Positions 43,341 through 53,217 of a DNA stretch of 64,000 nucleotides are shown here, in pieces. This stretch comes from Desulfobacterales bacterium. Its GTDB lineage: Bacteria; Desulfobacterota; Desulfobacteria; Desulfobacterales; JADGBH01. Position 1 is the stretch's first letter. Each line of letters begins with the position of its first letter. Below the pieces are notes generated by a model. The model saw only the letters and a program-made list of their open reading frames with translations, did not search any database and was not told the origin of the DNA. Made by a program: the position numbers and the translations under genes. The stretch is from positions 1-64,000 of the forward strand of contig JADGBH010000009.1 of NCBI GenBank assembly GCA_015231595.1, given 5' to 3'.

Positions 43341-43883
43341 TTAGAATACATCATAATGAACAAAATCTTTTATTTCTTTGCGATTTGGAGCTGAAGGAAT
43401 TTTTTCAGGATATCCTATAGGTATTAAAGTTACAAGCTCATAACCTTCCTTTACTTTTAATACTTCTTTTGCTTTATCATGATCGAATAAGCCTACAATT
43501 ACTGAGCCTAATCCAAAACAATGGGCAGAAAGACAAATATTTTGACATAATAAGCCCATATCAAACATGAACCAGTCTCCGAATTTCGTTGTTACAATCC
43601 CTTTATAATAACCAGAACTATTTAATTTTGCACAAATACCAAGAATAATTGGAGCTGCACCAATTGCTTTAAAAGCTGGATTTTTATCTGTAATAGCGGT
43701 TTGCAGCTTTTTTTTTATATCGTTACTTTTAATAACTATGATTTCCCAACATTGAGTATTAGCCCATGATTGAGACCACTTTGCAGCTTCAAATACATTG
43801 TTCAGGATATCATCTGGAATTTCCTTATCTTGAAATTTGCGAACACTTCGTCTTCCTTTTATAACTTCCATTAAGTCTTGCAT
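43341..43883 (-). CDS. Nitroreductase-family flavoprotein
   Basis: The 180-residue protein (ATG 43883, GGGAGG upstream; the frame extends to a TTG 18 bases earlier) has KGRRSVRKFQDKEIPDDIL, the FMN phosphate-binding start of the family, AAKWSQSWANTQCWEIIVI and AHCFGLGSVIVGLFDHDKAKEVL. It is probably an FMN-dependent NAD(P)H oxidoreductase active as a dimer in the cytosol. No partner genes help to define the substrate. It lies between two family-B hairpins. Confidence 0.85.
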   Translation of the reverse strand: MQDLMEVIKGRRSVRKFQDKEIPDDILNNVFEAAKWSQSWANTQCWEIIVIKSNDIKKKLQTAITDKNPAFKAIGAAPIILGICAKLNSSGYYKGIVTTKFGDWFMFDMGLLCQNICLSAHCFGLGSVIVGLFDHDKAKEVLKVKEGYELVTLIPIGYPEKIPSAPNRKEIKDFVHYDVF

Positions 43884-43908
43884 AGTGTATAGTCCTCCCA
43901 AACTCTTT

Positions 43909-43933
43909 AGGCGACCAGCCGGGTCGCTCCTAC
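43909..43933 (-). repeat. Palindromic repeat, family B
   Basis: AGGCGACCAGCCGGGTCGCTCCTAC on the plus strand (given here as parts AGGCGACCAG and GGGTCGCTCCTAC) is the complementary orientation of the GTAGGGGCGACC unit. It lies between the nitroreductase start and the lipoprotein stop. Confidence 0.65.
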
Positions 43934-43959
43934 AAAAAAACGTTAATATATTTAAAAGG

Positions 43960-44805
43960 TTACTCTTTTATAGAAACATCAGTGATTTCCATTTTTATAT
44001 TGCTGGATTTATTCCATACTGATTCAATTTGGCCTGAAAATGTTATTTTTTGTTTTTTCTGTAGTTTTACTGAAATTTCTTCTGGAACTTCAAAACAAAT
44101 ATCTTTTTCCTGAACATTAAAAGCGTCATTAGGACTATCCATATCAACCCATATTTTATAGCCAAATAAAAATCTTTTCTTTACTTCACATACCCAGCCT
44201 GTCCATTCATAAACTTTTTTGTCTGTTAATTTTTTAGTGTATATATCATACTGAGCTTCCGTCATAGAACTTGTTCTTGTTCGTATAGTAGTAAATGTTA
44301 ATCCTTCAAAGTCTTCTCCCTTAAAGTCATACTCAGCTATAATTTCAGGCGGTATTTCCACATCCATAATTTGAACTTGAGGGCCTTCAAACAAATTCTT
44401 TACACAATTAATTTTTCCGGAAAATATAATTTTTTGATCTTTTTTGAGCCTGTTACCTATATTATTTGGCACTTCAAATAATACATCAGATGCAGATCTT
44501 GAGTTACTGGGAGATTCCATATCTATAAAAACTTGATATCCACCTACGGTTTTTATAATTTCATCTATCCAACCTTCCCATAGGCTTATTTCTTGACCTT
44601 TACTTTTTTCTGTAAAATTATTCCATTGAATATCTGTCATTGATTTTAGATTGGATTTCATAATCTCATAGGAAATAGAACCCTGAGTCTGCGGCGACTC
44701 AATTTCCGAAGAGTTACTTTTTTTAAACCCACATCCAATGCCTACAAATAATGTAATTAAAAGCGCCAATAATAAAGGCAGATAAAATATTCGGTATGCT
44801 CTCAT
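43960..44805 (-). CDS. Lipoprotein with a duplicated ~105-residue domain
   Basis: The 281-residue protein has a signal peptide with lipobox-like LFVGIGC. The mature part holds two tandem copies of one domain. Copy 1 (about 47-150) has LKSMTDIQWNNFTEK, LWEGWIDEI, YQVFIDMESPSN, VLFEVPNNI and QKIIFSGKI; copy 2 (about 168-278) has TSSMTEAQYDIYTKK, EWTGWVCEV, YKIWVDMDSPND, ICFEVPEEI and QKITFSGQI. The pattern resembles an OB-type beta barrel. The function is unknown. It has an isolated position with its own promoter region. Confidence 0.75.
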   Translation of the reverse strand: MRAYRIFYLPLLLALLITLFVGIGCGFKKSNSSEIESPQTQGSISYEIMKSNLKSMTDIQWNNFTEKSKGQEISLWEGWIDEIIKTVGGYQVFIDMESPSNSRSASDVLFEVPNNIGNRLKKDQKIIFSGKINCVKNLFEGPQVQIMDVEIPPEIIAEYDFKGEDFEGLTFTTIRTRTSSMTEAQYDIYTKKLTDKKVYEWTGWVCEVKKRFLFGYKIWVDMDSPNDAFNVQEKDICFEVPEEISVKLQKKQKITFSGQIESVWNKSSNIKMEITDVSIKE

Positions 44806-44949
44806 TTTTTTACCTTTCTTGTTTTGTTGTTGTTTAATATTTATTAATAACCTTGTTTGATTATTTTATGGCATATTATTTAAGAAAATAAAAGTTAAAA
44901 TAGTTTATGAAGTAAGAATGTTTTTATTAAACCTAAATTTCCATCTTAA

Positions 44950-45030
44950 TGACATATTATTTCTAATTTTATATAACAAAATTTGAATATGCCTTTAAAT
45001 TTGGCCTTAACCATCTGAATAATTATGTTA
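44950..45030 (+). repeat. Dispersed palindromic repeat, family A, copy 5
   Basis: It starts TGACATATTATTTCTAATTT and carries GGCCTTAACCATCTGAATAA near the end, in the orientation of copies 1 and 2. It directly abuts the stop of the crotonase gene. Confidence 0.78.
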
Positions 45031-45031
45031 A

Positions 45032-45805
45032 CTATTTTTTAAGCATTTTCAATAAAGCTTCTTCATGCTCTTTAGTAGTATGGCATAATGCTTGATAAGC
45101 GGCTGATTGCTCAAGGACATACTTAAGGGGCTTGTCCATATATAAAAGACGTTTCGTCATTCTTAAGGCAAAGGCAGGCTTGACAGCTATTTTACCAGCA
45201 ATTTCATACGTTTTTTCCATAAGTCTATCATGTTCAACAACATAATTTATAAGGCCAATTTTGATGGCTTCTTCAGCATCTATGATATCTCCTGTGAACG
45301 TTAATTCACAAGCTTTCGCCATACCAACAACTTTAGGCAAAAAATATGCTCCCCCATCTCCTGGAATTAAGCCTATATTTAAAAAAGTTTCTCCAAACTT
45401 GGCTTTTTTAGAAGCCACTCGCATATCACACATTAGAGCCATATCAAGCCCTGCGCCTATTGCTGGCCCGTTTACTGCTGCAATTAAAGGAATTTCAATA
45501 TTTGTCAATGCTATTGGAATTCGTTGTATATTTTTTCGATAATTTTCCATAACCTGCATTGAGCTTCCTTCAAACATACCTTTTTTAGATAACATATCTT
45601 TTATATTACCTCCCGATGAAAAGGCGGGGTCTTTAGCTGTAATTATTAGAACTTTAATATTTAAATCTTCATTAACTAATTTACAGGCTGTTTCAATTTC
45701 GCTGATAATTTCAGAGCCAGTAATAGCGTTCCTAATGTCAGGTCTATTAAGGGTTAATACGGCTATATTATCTTTTATTTCAAATAAAATTTCATTGAAT
45801 TGCAT
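45032..45805 (-). CDS. Enoyl-CoA hydratase/isomerase (crotonase) family protein with altered active site
   Basis: The 257-residue protein has the crotonase fold: FSSGGNIKDM (CoA oxyanion segment), LIAAVNGPAIGAGLDMALMCDM and FGETFLNIGLIPGDGGAYFLPK. By position, the two catalytic Glu residues of rat mitochondrial hydratase (GGCELAMMCD and FGQPE) are Asp (GLDMALMCD) and Phe (FGETF) here. Simple hydration is therefore unlikely. An isomerase, hydrolase or other crotonase reaction is possible. It stands alone. ACBP and acyl-CoA ligase genes elsewhere in the window fit acyl-CoA metabolism. Confidence 0.82.
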   Translation of the reverse strand: MQFNEILFEIKDNIAVLTLNRPDIRNAITGSEIISEIETACKLVNEDLNIKVLIITAKDPAFSSGGNIKDMLSKKGMFEGSSMQVMENYRKNIQRIPIALTNIEIPLIAAVNGPAIGAGLDMALMCDMRVASKKAKFGETFLNIGLIPGDGGAYFLPKVVGMAKACELTFTGDIIDAEEAIKIGLINYVVEHDRLMEKTYEIAGKIAVKPAFALRMTKRLLYMDKPLKYVLEQSAAYQALCHTTKEHEEALLKMLKK

Positions 45806-46161
45806 TAGTTATATTCTCCGTGTAATTGATGAAAGAAAAAAATTAGAACTAAAATATTCCTTAAACTTAAACAAATTATCTGCCTTATTATAATTAAGAA
45901 AAAATAATTTACAAATATAAATTTATGAATTAAGTTGCTTTGCAAAAATAGATTTTTAATTAGGACATGAATTAAAATTATATATTCTAAAATTGAGATA
46001 TATTATATTGCATAAAGTATCAATCTTCACTATTTTTAGCCTTAGACAAATATTAGTGCTTTAAATATATTCTATTTTTAAAATATATATCCGATCTTCC
46101 TAACCGCCATAGTTCCATTCGTTTAAATTCTTTTCTGCATAAAATTAGTGAATAACTAAAC
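45806..46161. other. AT-rich intergenic region with a partial family-A repeat
   Basis: CTTCACTATTTTTAGCCTTAG (about 46023-46043, given in parts CTTCACTATT and TTTAGCCTTAG) matches the interior of repeat copy 1; the palindromic ends are not intact. No gene was seen. Confidence 0.5.
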
Positions 46162-46776
46162 TTAAAGCATTTTATTAATTTCTAAATATTTTTCATCAGC
46201 TTCTTTTATTTTTTCAAGATAATTTACATTAAAAAAAGAAAGAAGCTCAGGGTCTTTTTCGCGAATTTTTTCTTCAGGTATTTTTTTTACTTTAACATCT
46301 TTAAAAAAATTTTGTATTTTAAATGTGTTATTATAGATATTGCGTTCAATAGGCCGTAAACAACGTTTTGAATATATTGAACAAAGAGGTTCTAATCCTG
46401 CAGCAGTAGAAGGAATAATCACGTCAATTTTTGAATCAATGGATTCTAAAAGTAGTTCAATTACTTCTTTTTTTAAAAAAGGCGCATCACAGGCTGTAAA
46501 AAAAGAATAATCATTTTTTGCAAAAAGAAGTCCAGCGTGAATGCCTGTCAAAGAGCTTCTAACATCATAGGCATCAGAAACAATTAACATGTTAAGATAC
46601 TCATAGGATACAGGATCGTTAGTAACAAGTATCAAATCGTCAAATAATGGTTGCATCAAATTATAAAGAATATCGATTATTTTTTTGCCTCCGACTTGGA
46701 GAAAAGCTTTATTTGCTCCATCAAGACGTTTGCTCAAACCTCCAGCAAGAATTATTCCGCTACATTTTTTTTTCAT
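46162..46776 (-). CDS. mobA: Molybdenum cofactor guanylyltransferase MobA
   Basis: The 204-residue protein begins GIILAGGLSKRLDGANKAFLQVGGKKI split as the nucleotide-binding LAGGLSKRL and the lysine motif NKAFLQVGG. It continues with SLTGIHAGLLFA and FFTACDAPFLKKEVI, the Asp that holds Mg-GTP. It attaches GMP to molybdopterin to make the guanine-dinucleotide form used by DMSO-reductase-type enzymes (formate dehydrogenase, nitrate reductase). No molybdoenzyme is in the window. A stand-alone gene with its own upstream region. Confidence 0.88.
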   Translation of the reverse strand: MKKKCSGIILAGGLSKRLDGANKAFLQVGGKKIIDILYNLMQPLFDDLILVTNDPVSYEYLNMLIVSDAYDVRSSLTGIHAGLLFAKNDYSFFTACDAPFLKKEVIELLLESIDSKIDVIIPSTAAGLEPLCSIYSKRCLRPIERNIYNNTFKIQNFFKDVKVKKIPEEKIREKDPELLSFFNVNYLEKIKEADEKYLEINKML

Positions 46777-48526
<1,750 letters not shown>

Positions 48527-48664
48527 AATATATCCATCTTTTTTTAAGATTTGATTAATAAAAATTTAGGTTGAAAAGAATTTAAAAATTGCATAGTATG
48601 CTCTTTTTTTAATTAGTTAGTTATAATTTTTATTATTAAACCATATTTTAAGGAGGATTTATAA

Positions 48665-48823
48665 ATGTCTAAATACAAATGTACTGTATGTGGTTATATT
48701 TATGACCCTACAAAAGGAGATCCTGATAACGGAATAGAACCAGGTACAAAATTTGAGGATTTATCAGATGATTGGCAATGTCCTGTTTGCGGTGCAGATA
48801 AACAAGACTTTGAACAGATGTAA
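48665..48823 (+). CDS. Rubredoxin
   Basis: The 52-residue protein is a canonical rubredoxin: C6-x2-C9 in [27 protein letters not shown] and C39-x2-C42 in [13 protein letters not shown], together binding one iron. A strong Shine-Dalgarno (AAGGAGG) precedes the ATG at 48665. It is too short for simple ORF lists. It carries electrons to flavodiiron proteins, one of which is encoded next, separated by a strong hairpin that could make rubredoxin the more abundant product. Confidence 0.97.
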   Translation: MSKYKCTVCGYIYDPTKGDPDNGIEPGTKFEDLSDDWQCPVCGADKQDFEQM

Positions 48824-48854
48824 AAAATTAAAAATAAATCATAAGTAATAAGGC

Positions 48855-48888
48855 AATGCCCTTTTAGCTAAAAGGGCATTTTATTTAA
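48855..48888 (+). terminator. Rho-independent terminator after rubredoxin
   Basis: 48855-48880 is a perfect 26-base palindrome (AATGCCCTTTTAG and its complement) followed by TTATTT. It ends 30 bases before the flavodiiron protein ATG, so it probably attenuates read-through. Confidence 0.9.
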
Positions 48889-48910
48889 TAGCAAAATATA
48901 GGGATGAAAA

Positions 48911-50101
48911 ATGAGAACAGTAAAAATACTGGAAGGAATTTATAACATAGGAGTTATAGACTGGAACATTAGAGATTTTCATGGATATTCTACCCATCAA
49001 GGAACAACATATAATGCTTTTCTTATCCTTGGAGAAAAAAATATTCTTATTGATACTGTAAAAAAAGATTTTTCAGACCAGTTAATAGAAAATATTTCTA
49101 AAATAATTGATCCGAAAAAAATTGACTGCGTAATTAGTAATCATACAGAAATGGATCATTCTGGAAGTCTTCCAAGGGTTATGCATAAAATTGGAGAAGA
49201 AAAACCGTTATATTGCTCCAAAATGGGCGAAAAAAATTTAAAAAAACATTTTTCCCAAAATTGGAATTATAAGCCTGTTGAAAGCGGAGAAGAATTAAAA
49301 ATTGGAGATAAAACCTTTCTTTTTCTTGAAACAAGAATGCTTCATTGGCCTGATAGCATGATAACTTATCTTAAAGAAGAAAAAATTCTCTTTTCAAGCG
49401 ACGCTTTTGGACAGCATTACGCCGGGTCTGAAAATTTCGATGACGAAATAAACGAAAAAATAATGCCCCATGCAAAAAAATATTTCGTTAATATTCTTCT
49501 TCCTTTTTCAGCACTTATATTAAAATTAATAGAAAAAATAGCAGCAAGCGGGCTTGAATTTAAAATGATTTGCCCTGATCACGGAATAGTCTGGAGACAA
49601 AATCCCCAGCAAATTATTGATGTTTATAAAACTTGGGCGGAACAAATACCCCAACGTAAGGCATCCGTTATTTATGATACAATGTGGCATAGCACTGAAA
49701 AAATGGCAGAATCAATAGTATCAGGTCTTTTAGAAGAAGGCATAGATGCAAAACCTTTAAAGCTGCGAAATACTGATAGAAGCGATATTATGGTAGATGT
49801 TATGGACTCGAAAGCAGTAATTATAGGTTCGCCTACACTTAATAATGGTTTATTTCCGAGTGTTGCCGATTTTTTAACTTATATGAAGGGACTTAAGCCT
49901 AAATTTAAAATCGGATGCGGTTTTGGATCCTATGGTTGGAGCGGTGAAGCTGTTAAATTAATTAATGACGAGCTTTCCGCAATGAAATTCGATGTTATTG
50001 ATAACTGTCCGAGAATTCAATATGTGCCTGATAATACAGGTATCCAAGAATGCATTGAATTTGGAAAAAAAATAGGTTTATTAATAAAGGAGTCTGTATG
50101 A
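48911..50101 (+). CDS. Flavodiiron protein (rubredoxin:oxygen oxidoreductase, FprA type)
   Basis: The 396-residue protein has an N-terminal beta-lactamase-fold diiron domain with ligands in SNHTEMDHSGSLP (H-x-E-x-D-H), LHWPDSM, SSDAFGQHY and CPDHGIVWR, and a C-terminal flavodoxin domain (SVIYDTMWHSTEKMA; GSPTLNNGLFPSVADFL; GSYGWSGEAV). It reduces oxygen to water, or nitric oxide, using electrons from rubredoxin. The enzyme protects anaerobes. It overlaps the ferredoxin gene as ATGA. Confidence 0.95.
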   Translation: MRTVKILEGIYNIGVIDWNIRDFHGYSTHQGTTYNAFLILGEKNILIDTVKKDFSDQLIENISKIIDPKKIDCVISNHTEMDHSGSLPRVMHKIGEEKPLYCSKMGEKNLKKHFSQNWNYKPVESGEELKIGDKTFLFLETRMLHWPDSMITYLKEEKILFSSDAFGQHYAGSENFDDEINEKIMPHAKKYFVNILLPFSALILKLIEKIAASGLEFKMICPDHGIVWRQNPQQIIDVYKTWAEQIPQRKASVIYDTMWHSTEKMAESIVSGLLEEGIDAKPLKLRNTDRSDIMVDVMDSKAVIIGSPTLNNGLFPSVADFLTYMKGLKPKFKIGCGFGSYGWSGEAVKLINDELSAMKFDVIDNCPRIQYVPDNTGIQECIEFGKKIGLLIKESV

Positions 50102-50289
50102 AAAAACCCGCCGTAAATCTTAGTGAATGTGTTCAGTGCGGTATATGTCAAGATTTAGCTCCACTTGTTTTTAAAATAAACGAGATGGGCTACGTAGAAA
50201 TTAAAGAACTATCAGCCTATCCAGAATCTGAAATTAATGAATGCATTAAAAATTGTCCAACTAAATGTATAAACTGGGAAGATGTATAA
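50098..50289 (+). CDS. Single-cluster [4Fe-4S] ferredoxin
   Basis: The 63-residue protein has CVQCGICQDLAP (C-x2-C-x2-C) and a distal CIKNCPTKC with the fourth ligand and Pro, as in Desulfovibrio-type ferredoxin I. ATG overlaps the flavodiiron gene stop (ATGA), so the two are co-translated. It may feed electrons into the oxygen-reducing chain. A second distal Cys (KC) resembles a structural disulfide position. Confidence 0.9.
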   Translation: MKKPAVNLSECVQCGICQDLAPLVFKINEMGYVEIKELSAYPESEINECIKNCPTKCINWEDV

Positions 50290-50356
50290 TAATTAATAAA
50301 TATAGCCTGTCAGTTAAGGAATATTAAACATGAAAAAATTTGCATTATTTGTTTTT

Positions 50357-50430
50357 AAGGAAGACCCAATGTGTTTTGTCCATGTTCTTTTAAAAGGAAG
50401 ATCCAATGTGTTTTGTCCATGTTCTTTTAA
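50357..50430 (+). repeat. 37-bp tandem duplication within the DsrE-like gene
   Basis: Two adjacent units (50357-50393 and 50394-50430) start AAGGAAGA-C/T-CCAATGTG and differ by one base. The unit length is not a multiple of three, which causes a frameshift. The near identity indicates a recent slip or recombination event. Confidence 0.9.
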
Positions 50431-50579
50431 ATGGTATTAACATGAATGAAAAAGGCTATGAAATAAAAATAATCATGGAAGGCAAAGCCACGAGCCTTAT
50501 TAAAGACTTGATAAAAATGGAGCATCCTTTACACGTTTTGTGGGAAAGAGCAAAAGATTTATCTTTAATTGAAGGGGTT

Positions 50580-50924
50580 ACAAACTGTTAATGAATTTAT
50601 AATTAAATATAGACATTTAAGGTCATTTTACCTATTGACTTTTTAATTTTTTATTGCTATTAAAATTTACAGTTTTTATCCAGCCAATTACGCCTGATAC
50701 TTGGCAGAGCATAAGTATCGGCACGTGTGGAACATCTGGAAAAACTATTTTGTGCCGTTTCTAACAGGAAATTACAGGTTGAACTTTCAAAGTTCTCGGC
50801 TTTTATTTCTTTATCGGGAAATAATTGTCCTCTTACTTGTAATCTCACGTGAGATTCGTGAGCGGTAACCGATTGTAGCACTGTTCGACAATCGTTATGG
50901 AATATTTGTCTATATTTTAGGAAC
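50580..50924. mobile_element. 345-bp insertion with GGTT target-site duplication
   Basis: GGTT occurs at 50576-50579 and again at 50925-50928. Removing 50580-50924 with one GGTT restores the DsrE codons for IEGVCKAC exactly. The insert carries a 16-bp perfect palindrome AATCTCACGTGAGATT (50841-50856) and a GC-richer half. No transposase was recognised; a minus-strand open frame (50660-51037) runs beyond the insert and is not credible. It behaves as a small non-autonomous element. Confidence 0.7.
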
Positions 50925-51057
50925 GGTTTGTAAAGCATGTTCAAAAAAAACTGAAAGTCTTGATGCCACAATATCCCAAGGGCTTGGAATATTAGAAGAT
51001 ATGTCTGGTCATCCAAGCATGTCGGAATGGTTTTCAAATCCTTATTTTCTAAGCTTT

Positions 51058-51729
51058 ATGGAAAATTTAAGTCAAAAACAGCTAAAAAAAGATGTAAAAG
51101 AAATCTTAAAAAATGCTGATTTTAAAGAAAGAATTAAGGCTATTTGCAGTATTAGTCCAAAAAAAATTGTAAATGCCTTATTTCCTTTTTTGTATGACAC
51201 TGATGAGCTTATAAAATGGAGATCTATAACTTCAATAGGAATTGGAGTATCGGCTATTTCTGATATTTGCTTTGAATCAGCCAGAGTCATAATGAGAAGG
51301 CTTATGTGGAATCTTAATGATGAATCTGGAGGCATAGGCTGGGGATCTCCTGAAGCAATGGGCGAAATTATGGCTAATAATAAAGCTATTGCTAAAGAAT
51401 ATAGCAAAATATTGATTTCTTACATATCAAACAACGGCAATTTCCTTGAGAATGAATGGCTTCAAAAAGGAGTTATTTGGGGACTTAGCCGCATTTCTGA
51501 AACTTTTCCAGAATTTATAATTGATTCAAGTAATATAATTTCTCCTTTTTTAGACGAAGACGATATTTTTTTTAGAGGCTGTTCAGCTTTTATATTAAGC
51601 CTTATCCATTATTGGCCATCTGGTAATATTCCTACAAAGCTTTTAAATGATAAATCAGAATTAAAATTTTATAAAAACGGAGATTTTATTGAAACTACAA
51701 TAGCTGATTTAGCAAAAGGCCTACAATAA
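51058..51729 (+). CDS. HEAT-repeat protein, DVU0298-like
   Basis: From ATG 51058 (MENLSQKQLKKDVKEIL) it has 223 residues of alpha-helical repeats, with LFPFLYDTDELIKWRSITSIG, then RRLMWNLNDESGGIGWGSPEAMGEIM, NEWLQKGVIWGLSRI and CSAFILSLIHYWPSG. The W-N-L-N-D-E-S-G-x-G-W-G-x-P-E-A-x-G-E core is the hallmark of the family, which is widespread in sulfate reducers and of unknown function. No Shine-Dalgarno precedes 51058; the frame is open upstream into the wrecked DsrE gene, so translation may begin further upstream or the gene may be damaged at its 5' end. Confidence 0.65.
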   Translation: MENLSQKQLKKDVKEILKNADFKERIKAICSISPKKIVNALFPFLYDTDELIKWRSITSIGIGVSAISDICFESARVIMRRLMWNLNDESGGIGWGSPEAMGEIMANNKAIAKEYSKILISYISNNGNFLENEWLQKGVIWGLSRISETFPEFIIDSSNIISPFLDEDDIFFRGCSAFILSLIHYWPSGNIPTKLLNDKSELKFYKNGDFIETTIADLAKGLQ

Positions 51730-51756
51730 CTAACAATTAAAAATTTCGGTGAACAA

Positions 51757-53214
51757 ATGAAAAACAAAAAAAAAATGAAATTAACTTTATTAATGATTAT
51801 TTTGCTATCGTTTATTGCATGTTCAAAGCATAATAAATTCGCTTATAATTCCGTAAGAGAAGAATACCCGCATTTGTTATGCAGAGAAAACGTTTCAAAT
51901 AGTCTTACAACCTTTGAAGGTGCATGCTCCTTAAATAAGCCCATATTTTTAACTGAAGCAATAAATATAGCCATCAAAAATAATCCTGATGTCCAAATGG
52001 CTTATGCAAGAATAAATAGAACTCAAGCTATGCTGGATCAGGCAAATTCTTTATTTATGCCTTATATCGGACTGTATTCGTCCTATATGCAAGGAGATGC
52101 TCCATCTGCATATCTTTTTAAAAAAATTGATCAAAGAATGCTCCAAACAAATAATTTTAATGATCCTGGCTGGTTTGAAAATTTTGAGTCCGGCGGTAAA
52201 GTCATGGTAAACCTTTTTAATGGCGGTAAAAATATTATCGACAAAAAAAAGGCTAAAAACGGACTTGAAATTTCTATTCTTGATAAGCAATCTGTAGAAA
52301 ACGAACTAATTTCATCATTAACTCAAACTTATTATGATTATTTTGCCGCTCAGGAATATATAAAAATATCTGAAGAATCTGTTGAAACTGTGCTTGCTCA
52401 ATTAAAAGTTATGAAGGTAAAATTTGAGGGAGGAGGAGCTTTAAAGTCCGATATTTTATCCCTTGAAGTTAGACTTGCAGAAGCAAAAGAAGAAGTCGTG
52501 AAAAGCAAAAATCGTTTAAAAATGATTCATGCAGCATTTGCAAATCTTATTGGTGTAAGCCCTGATACTGAAATAACCATAATAAAAGAAGATATTAAAT
52601 CTTTTAAAGTGCCAGAACTTTATAGTGAAGGCATGATTTATGCCCTTGAAAATAGGCCTGAACTTGAAAGCGTAAAAAAACAGGTTGTTATGGCGAGAAT
52701 GGAAATAGAATCGGCTAAAACTCAATATTTACCAAAAATAAATCTTCAAGGAAATTATTATTACGATGATCCTGACATGCAATATAGTAATAGTAGAAAA
52801 AACTGGACTGTTGGATTTCAAATGGATTGGGATTTATTCACAGGTTTTTCAACAAAGGCTGAAACAAAAAAAGCGTTAGCTATGCTTGAAGAGGCTTTTG
52901 GAGCTAATCGTAAAGTTCTTTTAGGAATAAGACTTGATGTAAAAAATTCTTACTTAAAAAAAGAAGAAGCAGAAGAAAGACAAAAGGTTGCAAAACAGAG
53001 TGTTGTAATGGCAGAAGAATCATTAAGTCTTGTAAAAAAGCAGTATGAAGGTGGCTCAGTGTCTGTAACTCGTTATCTTGAAGCTGAACTCGCAAAAAAT
53101 ACTTCGATGATAAGAGCTACTGCTTCTTTTTATGATCGAGAAAAATCCATTGCCGATATTGCAAGAGCTATTGGTTTTTTAGGAAAAACATTTAATCAAA
53201 CTTTGGGGAAGTAA
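51757..53214 (+). CDS. TolC-family outer-membrane channel
   Basis: The 485-residue protein has a signal peptide with lipobox-like LSFIAC, then two similar halves: EAINIAIKNNPDVQMAYARI at the first and ALENRPELESVKKQVVMARM at the second, each opening a long coiled coil (the OEP repeats). AKTQYLPKINLQGNYYYDDP and FQMDWDLFTGF are typical outer-membrane strands. It forms the exit duct of the RND system encoded 3 bases downstream. Start at 51757 or at 51775 (MKLTLLMIILL). Confidence 0.9.
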   Translation: MKNKKKMKLTLLMIILLSFIACSKHNKFAYNSVREEYPHLLCRENVSNSLTTFEGACSLNKPIFLTEAINIAIKNNPDVQMAYARINRTQAMLDQANSLFMPYIGLYSSYMQGDAPSAYLFKKIDQRMLQTNNFNDPGWFENFESGGKVMVNLFNGGKNIIDKKKAKNGLEISILDKQSVENELISSLTQTYYDYFAAQEYIKISEESVETVLAQLKVMKVKFEGGGALKSDILSLEVRLAEAKEEVVKSKNRLKMIHAAFANLIGVSPDTEITIIKEDIKSFKVPELYSEGMIYALENRPELESVKKQVVMARMEIESAKTQYLPKINLQGNYYYDDPDMQYSNSRKNWTVGFQMDWDLFTGFSTKAETKKALAMLEEAFGANRKVLLGIRLDVKNSYLKKEEAEERQKVAKQSVVMAEESLSLVKKQYEGGSVSVTRYLEAELAKNTSMIRATASFYDREKSIADIARAIGFLGKTFNQTLGK

Positions 53215-53217
53215 ATT

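Larger units (their letters stand above)
50330..51054 (+). pseudogene. DsrE-family protein gene, doubly disrupted
   Basis: After in-silico removal of one 37-bp repeat unit and a 345-bp insert, a continuous frame appears: MKKFALFVFKEDPMCFVHVL, then NGINMNEKGYEIKIIMEGKA, ending in IEGVCKACSKKTESLD and EDMSGHPSMSEWF. That is a typical small DsrE-like protein of Desulfobacterota with its VCKACS motif. The first lesion shifts the frame after 22 codons; the second splits the gene at Val-Cys. Its stop codon is also lost or frame-shifted, so the frame now runs into the next gene. The gene is clearly inactive. Confidence 0.8.

Noticed and set aside
50660..51037. 125-codon minus-strand frame
   Set aside because: It crosses the 345-bp insert boundary and then runs antisense to real DsrE codons, so it cannot be an old gene as a whole.
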